64,000 bases of DNA from Hahella sp. HNIBRBA332 (GTDB lineage: Bacteria > Pseudomonadota > Gammaproteobacteria > Pseudomonadales > Oleiphilaceae), in contig NZ_CP132203.1 of NCBI RefSeq assembly GCF_030719035.1, positions 3,286,001 through 3,350,000 of the forward strand. Reading direction: 5' to 3'. The position numbers and the translations under genes were made by a program. This document shows positions 60,694-64,000 of this stretch, in pieces. The notes beneath the pieces were generated by a model that had not been told where the DNA came from, did no database searches, and saw only the letters and a list, made by a program, of their open reading frames with translations. Position 1 is the stretch's first letter. Each line of letters starts with the position of its first letter.

Positions 60694-61650
60694 ATGCCAA
60701 TCCGTCCCAGAAAATTACCACCGCTAAATGCGCTAAAAGCCTTTGAGGCCAGCGCCAGACTACTCAGCTTCTCTGTCGCTGCGCTCGAGCTGAACGTAAC
60801 GCAAGGCGCAGTCAGCAAACAGGTAAAATTACTTGAGGAATATTTTGAGCAGCCTCTTTTCCTGCGGCGGGCGCGCCATATCAAATTAACGGAAGCCGGA
60901 GAAAAACTCTTTCACAGCCTGGGGGATATTTTTGATCAGTTGGTCAAAGCCTGTGACGCGGCGTCTTCCCATCAAAAAGATATTTTGCGCCTGCAAGTAA
61001 CGCCTTCCCTCGCCGTTCGCTGGTTGTTCCCTCGCCTGCCTCAGTTGCAACGAGAACTCAAAGACGTCCAGCTGAAAATCACAACCATGTGGTTGTCGGC
61101 GGAGAAAGAGGCGGACCTGGATCTGGATCACTACGATATCGTATTGCATTGCGGACGCCGGCGGGATAACGGCTCAGCCAACCTGCTGCGGGAAGAGCAA
61201 CTTGTACCAGTATGCCATCCCTCTTTGCTGAAGCAGCACGGGAATGACTGGGACCGCCTCATTCGCAACTTGCCGCTACTGCACCCTTCCGTCACTCATG
61301 AAGACTGGCGCAATTGGTTGACGAAAAATCCCGTGCCCGGCGTGGACCCGTCTTCAGGGCTGATATTCGATACCTTGGACATGCCGGTGACCGTCGCCAT
61401 TCAGGGGCATGGCGTCGCGTTGGCGGACCCGCTGTTCATTATGGATGAATTGAAAAACGGCATCTTGACCACACCTCGCAATCATAGCCACGACAGCGGC
61501 TGGGGCTATTATTTTGTGCATCAGAAACTACGCGCTTCCGACCCCAGCATTCTTACATTCAAGCGCTGGCTGATTGCGGGTCTGCAGGAGGATATGGAGC
61601 GACTGGAAACGATCAGGCTGCTACCTTCCTTGACGCCTCTGAGCAAGTAG
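60694..61650 (+). CDS. LysR-family transcriptional regulator (GcvA-like)
   Basis: A 318-aa regulator. The N-terminal winged helix reads 'LPPLNALKAFEASARLLSFSVAALELNVTQGAVSKQVKLLEEYFEQPLFLRR', closest to the GcvA/AmpR group, followed by a periplasmic-binding-type effector domain (about 95-300). It is divergent from the MATE transporter with a 242-bp spacer that contains the likely shared operator, although no clear T-N11-A site could be fixed by eye. The effector is unknown. Confidence 0.88.
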   Translation: MPIRPRKLPPLNALKAFEASARLLSFSVAALELNVTQGAVSKQVKLLEEYFEQPLFLRRARHIKLTEAGEKLFHSLGDIFDQLVKACDAASSHQKDILRLQVTPSLAVRWLFPRLPQLQRELKDVQLKITTMWLSAEKEADLDLDHYDIVLHCGRRRDNGSANLLREEQLVPVCHPSLLKQHGNDWDRLIRNLPLLHPSVTHEDWRNWLTKNPVPGVDPSSGLIFDTLDMPVTVAIQGHGVALADPLFIMDELKNGILTTPRNHSHDSGWGYYFVHQKLRASDPSILTFKRWLIAGLQEDMERLETIRLLPSLTPLSK

Positions 61651-61755
61651 ATTTAAAGCTCCGTTTCGTGGCGCGCATGGGCTGGTTCGCTCAGTCCTGA
61701 GGCGTTATCCTTGGACCATGTTAATCGCCGTTGAGGCCGCCTGCAGACAGGCTTT

Positions 61756-62826
61756 ATGCGCAAAATCATCCACATTGACGCCGACTCATTCTACGCCTCC
61801 GTAGAGATTCGCGATAACCCCTCGCTGCGGCATCTGCCAGTAGCGGTGGGCGGCAGCCCTGACAAACGCGGCGTCATCGCCACCTGCAATTACAACGCTC
61901 GCGCATTTGGCGTCCGTTCCGCCATGTCTTCAGCAAAAGCCGTTCTGCTATGTCCTGATTTAGTGTTCATTCGTCCCCGCTTTGAGGTCTACCGCAGCGT
62001 ATCCAAAGACATTCATAAAATATTTCGCGACTACACCGACCTGATTGAGCCTCTATCATTGGATGAAGCCTATCTGGACGTATCCGAATGCAACGCCTGC
62101 AAGGGCAGCGCTACACTCATCGCCGAAGAAATTCGCGCCCGCGTAAAACAAGACTTGCAGCTGACGGTATCGGCGGGGGTCGCCCCGAACAAGTTTTTGG
62201 CCAAAATAGCCAGCGACTGGAATAAGCCCGACGGCATCTTCGTCATCCGGCCGCAAGACATCAAAGACTTCATCCCCCAACTTTCCGTTCGCAAAATTAA
62301 CGGCGTCGGTAAAGTGACCGCGGCGAAAATGGGGGCTTTAGGCATCACGACCTGCAGCGATTTACAGCAACTGTCCAAGGACGATCTGGAGCGCCATTTC
62401 GGCAGCTACGGCGAACGCCTCTACAACCTGTCACGGGGCGTGGACAACCGTCCCGTACAGACAGAGTGGGTGCGTAAATCCCTGTCCGTTGAGCACACCT
62501 ACGACCACGACCTGCAAAATCTCGACGCTATTCTCGATCATTGCGAGCCTTTGTTCGAAGAGCTACTAGAGCGTTTCAATCGCATCAGTGACGCCTACCT
62601 GGTCAGCAAGCGCTTCGTCAAAGTCAAATTCGCCGACTTCACTCAGACCACCCTTGAAGAACTTCTACCGGGTTACAGCGGCCAATGGCGAAGTCTTCCC
62701 GACTACCTGCGCCTCATGAGCGCCGCCTGGGCGCGCCAGAAAAAACCTGTGCGTCTGTTGGGCATGGGAGTCAGACTGAAAGATCCTAAAAATAACAATA
62801 TTGGGGAACAGCTATCGCTGTTTTGA
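61756..62826 (+). CDS. dinB: DNA polymerase IV (DinB)
   Basis: A 356-aa Y-family polymerase (E. coli DinB is 351). 'IIHIDADSFYASVEIRDNPSL' holds the first catalytic Asp, 'NYNARAFGVRSAM' the fingers, 'PLSLDEAYLDVSE' the second pair of acidic residues, then the HhH thumb (VRKINGVGKVTAAKMGALGI) and little finger. The C-terminus ends QLSLF, a beta-clamp binding motif. It bypasses lesions with low fidelity. No LexA box was recognised upstream; a small hairpin, GCCTG-CAGA-CAGGC (61739-61752), covers the ribosome-binding region. Confidence 0.95.
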   Translation: MRKIIHIDADSFYASVEIRDNPSLRHLPVAVGGSPDKRGVIATCNYNARAFGVRSAMSSAKAVLLCPDLVFIRPRFEVYRSVSKDIHKIFRDYTDLIEPLSLDEAYLDVSECNACKGSATLIAEEIRARVKQDLQLTVSAGVAPNKFLAKIASDWNKPDGIFVIRPQDIKDFIPQLSVRKINGVGKVTAAKMGALGITTCSDLQQLSKDDLERHFGSYGERLYNLSRGVDNRPVQTEWVRKSLSVEHTYDHDLQNLDAILDHCEPLFEELLERFNRISDAYLVSKRFVKVKFADFTQTTLEELLPGYSGQWRSLPDYLRLMSAAWARQKKPVRLLGMGVRLKDPKNNNIGEQLSLF

Positions 62827-62879
62827 GGCCCGCTTCTCATCGCATTCATAAAGTAAAACCTTGGCCAACACAATAATGT

Positions 62880-63521
62880 CTATTTACGGCGCTTTTGCAT
62901 CCCCTCAACATTACCCAGCCAACCACCGGCGCAAATCAGCACAATATAGGTCCAGGGCGTAAACAGGATTATGTTACCGAGCAGGCGTCTCATCAGAGGA
63001 GGCCAGTTGTGGATGGCGTCATTTTCCATGACTTCAAACAGCAGCATGACGCAGGCGACGCCCAGTAGGGTGATGGAGGTCAGTTTGACCAGCGCATCGT
63101 GCAAGGGAGGCGTATTCTTCAGATAAGGATGAAACGCCCAATAGACGCATCCACCGCCAATCAGCGCGCCAACCGCGATGCCGGCCCACTTAAGCGTGAC
63201 AGAGACTTCCATGGACGTTTCGCCCATGAACAAAGCAGTGGCCCATCCAAGAAATATTTTACCGCAGATTTCCAGCGCGCCTTGACCGCTCACCGTATGG
63301 AAACGCGCAATCCAGACGATAATCGCCAGGCTCAGCATCAGACTGGGCCCCAGGCGAAACAAGTGATAGTAAGTAAAGTCCCGTCCAATCGCGTCGTCGA
63401 TCAAAAAACAGAATGCGCCGTTACTCACCCCAACGCTTAACGCCAATACCAGTGGCGAAAACAATAAGGATGTATGGGAGACGCCAGCCGCATATTTGAA
63501 ACTGTGCAAGTGTAAGCCCAT
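62880..63521 (-). CDS. multi-helix membrane protein of unknown function
   Basis: A 213-aa inner-membrane protein with SD GGAGG. About six membrane helices are visible, among them LLFSPLVLALSVGVSNGAFCFL, LGPSLMLSLAIIVWIA, WAGIAVGALIGGGCVYWAF, ITLLGVACVMLLFEVM and FTPWTYIVLICAGGWLG. A conserved-looking His-rich start (MGLHLHSFKYAAGVSH) and a basic end (GMQKRRK) flank them. I do not recognise the family, and the neighbours (dinB, a chemotaxis receptor) give no clue. Confidence 0.65.
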   Translation of the reverse strand: MGLHLHSFKYAAGVSHTSLLFSPLVLALSVGVSNGAFCFLIDDAIGRDFTYYHLFRLGPSLMLSLAIIVWIARFHTVSGQGALEICGKIFLGWATALFMGETSMEVSVTLKWAGIAVGALIGGGCVYWAFHPYLKNTPPLHDALVKLTSITLLGVACVMLLFEVMENDAIHNWPPLMRRLLGNIILFTPWTYIVLICAGGWLGNVEGMQKRRK

Positions 63522-63695
63522 GCACTGCCCTCCATGTGAGCTTAACCCAACCTTTCTTTATTCTAATTATTGGTCCGACAAACTATGACGGCCTCTCATC
63601 GATCGTTACTCCCTGTCAGCTTGTCTGGCCCCTTACGAGATTGTATATCACGAATAGCGTCAATAAGTTATGCGCCGATTGTTTAAAAATGTTTC

Positions 63696-64000
63696 TCAAG
63701 CCACCTTGAAATTGGAAACCATTTCTTTCAACTGCGCCGCTCGGTTGCTGAGATTTTTGGAAGAATCGAACAATTTGCTTACTACCTGCTCGGTATCCCT
63801 AACTGCGTCCCGCACATGGGCGAGGTTAGCAGTCATCTCGCCAGCCACACTGCCCTGCTGCTCCGCCGCAGTAGCAATCTGCAGACTACGATTGGTGATT
63901 TCCCCCATTTCCGTCACGATGCCATCGAACATGTCTCCTGACTCGCCCACTTTGGAGGAACCTGTTTCCGCCACTTCAACGCTGGCGCCCATCAGTTCAA
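63696..64000 (-). CDS. methyl-accepting chemotaxis protein, C-terminal part
   Basis: The last about 101 codons of a receptor that continues past the right edge. 'GASVEVAETGSSKVGESGDMFDGIVTEMGEITNRSLQIATAAEQQGSVAGEMTANL' is the C-terminal methylation helix of MCP signalling domains ('QIA.A..EQ....' pattern with 'ATAAEQQ'), followed by a coiled coil to the end NFKVA. There is no CheR-binding pentapeptide at the C-terminus. The ligand domain is not in the window. Confidence 0.85.
   Translation of the reverse strand, partial: ELMGASVEVAETGSSKVGESGDMFDGIVTEMGEITNRSLQIATAAEQQGSVAGEMTANLAHVRDAVRDTEQVVSKLFDSSKNLSNRAAQLKEMVSNFKVA

Noticed and set aside
61739..61752. LexA box upstream of dinB
   Set aside because: GCCTG-CAGA-CAGGC is a palindrome but not CTGT-N8-ACAG; I could not support SOS control.

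Overview
The window reads as chromosomal DNA of a marine gammaproteobacterium. The mix of a type VI secretion system (T6SS), a maltotetraose-forming amylase, several TRAP, c-di-GMP and two-component genes, and a GlyGly-CTERM exoprotease would fit the Hahellaceae/Oceanospirillales (for example Hahella). That placement is an inference from gene content, not a database match. Genes are densely packed and I see no rRNA, tRNA, CRISPR array or intact insertion sequence.

Layout. 1-9.4 kb: the start of a secreted lipase, twin DUF4136 lipoproteins, and a signalling block on the minus strand (TonB-dependent receptor, YfiR-like periplasmic protein, hybrid histidine kinase, two single-domain response regulators), divergent from a REC-GGDEF(degenerate)-EAL protein. 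9.4-19 kb: an HD phosphohydrolase, then a sigma-54 activator, a complete TRAP transporter, a class I CoA-transferase and a convergent TPP-dependent lyase. These look like an uptake and activation module for a small organic acid. 19.3-27.9 kb: a T6SS cargo island with no VgrG: DUF6484, PAAR-like DUF4150, DUF2169, TIGR02270 HEAT-like protein, a thiolase-fold protein without catalytic histidines, an AHH-type nuclease toxin, four tandem Imm11-like immunity genes (the last frameshifted) and an Imm49-like gene. 28-40.6 kb: a P-domain-like secreted protein, a repeat-rich spacer, hcp, and a minus-strand T6SS operon tagH-tssJ-tssK-tssL-tssM-tagF-pppA plus a small membrane protein. The sheath, baseplate, ClpV and VgrG genes are not in the window.

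41-45.3 kb: a three-gene phosphotransfer set (response regulator with a membrane anchor, response regulator with TPR-like repeats, soluble histidine kinase) and a YecA/SEC-C protein. 45.6-50.3 kb: a MalT-like activator with MalT-box-like sites, the maltotetraohydrolase-type amylase, and glutaredoxin 1. 50.4-53.4 kb: an OmpA-family protein with a duplicated N-terminal domain and a sulfide:quinone reductase-like flavoprotein. 53.5-55.4 kb: two paralogous phage-type repressors facing a P22-Cro-like gene and a small membrane protein, which looks like a domesticated phage switch. 55.4-58.8 kb: a metzincin protease with Calx-beta domain, 15-bp repeat linker and GlyGly-CTERM tail, preceded by a gene encoding a free-standing copy of its propeptide. 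59-64 kb: MATE exporter, divergent LysR regulator, DNA polymerase IV, a membrane protein of unknown function and the end of a chemotaxis receptor.

The strongest candidates for undescribed biology are the VgrG-less cargo island with its histidine-less thiolase-fold protein and multi-copy immunity array, the free-standing propeptide next to the metalloprotease, and the membrane-anchored response regulator set beside the T6SS operon.
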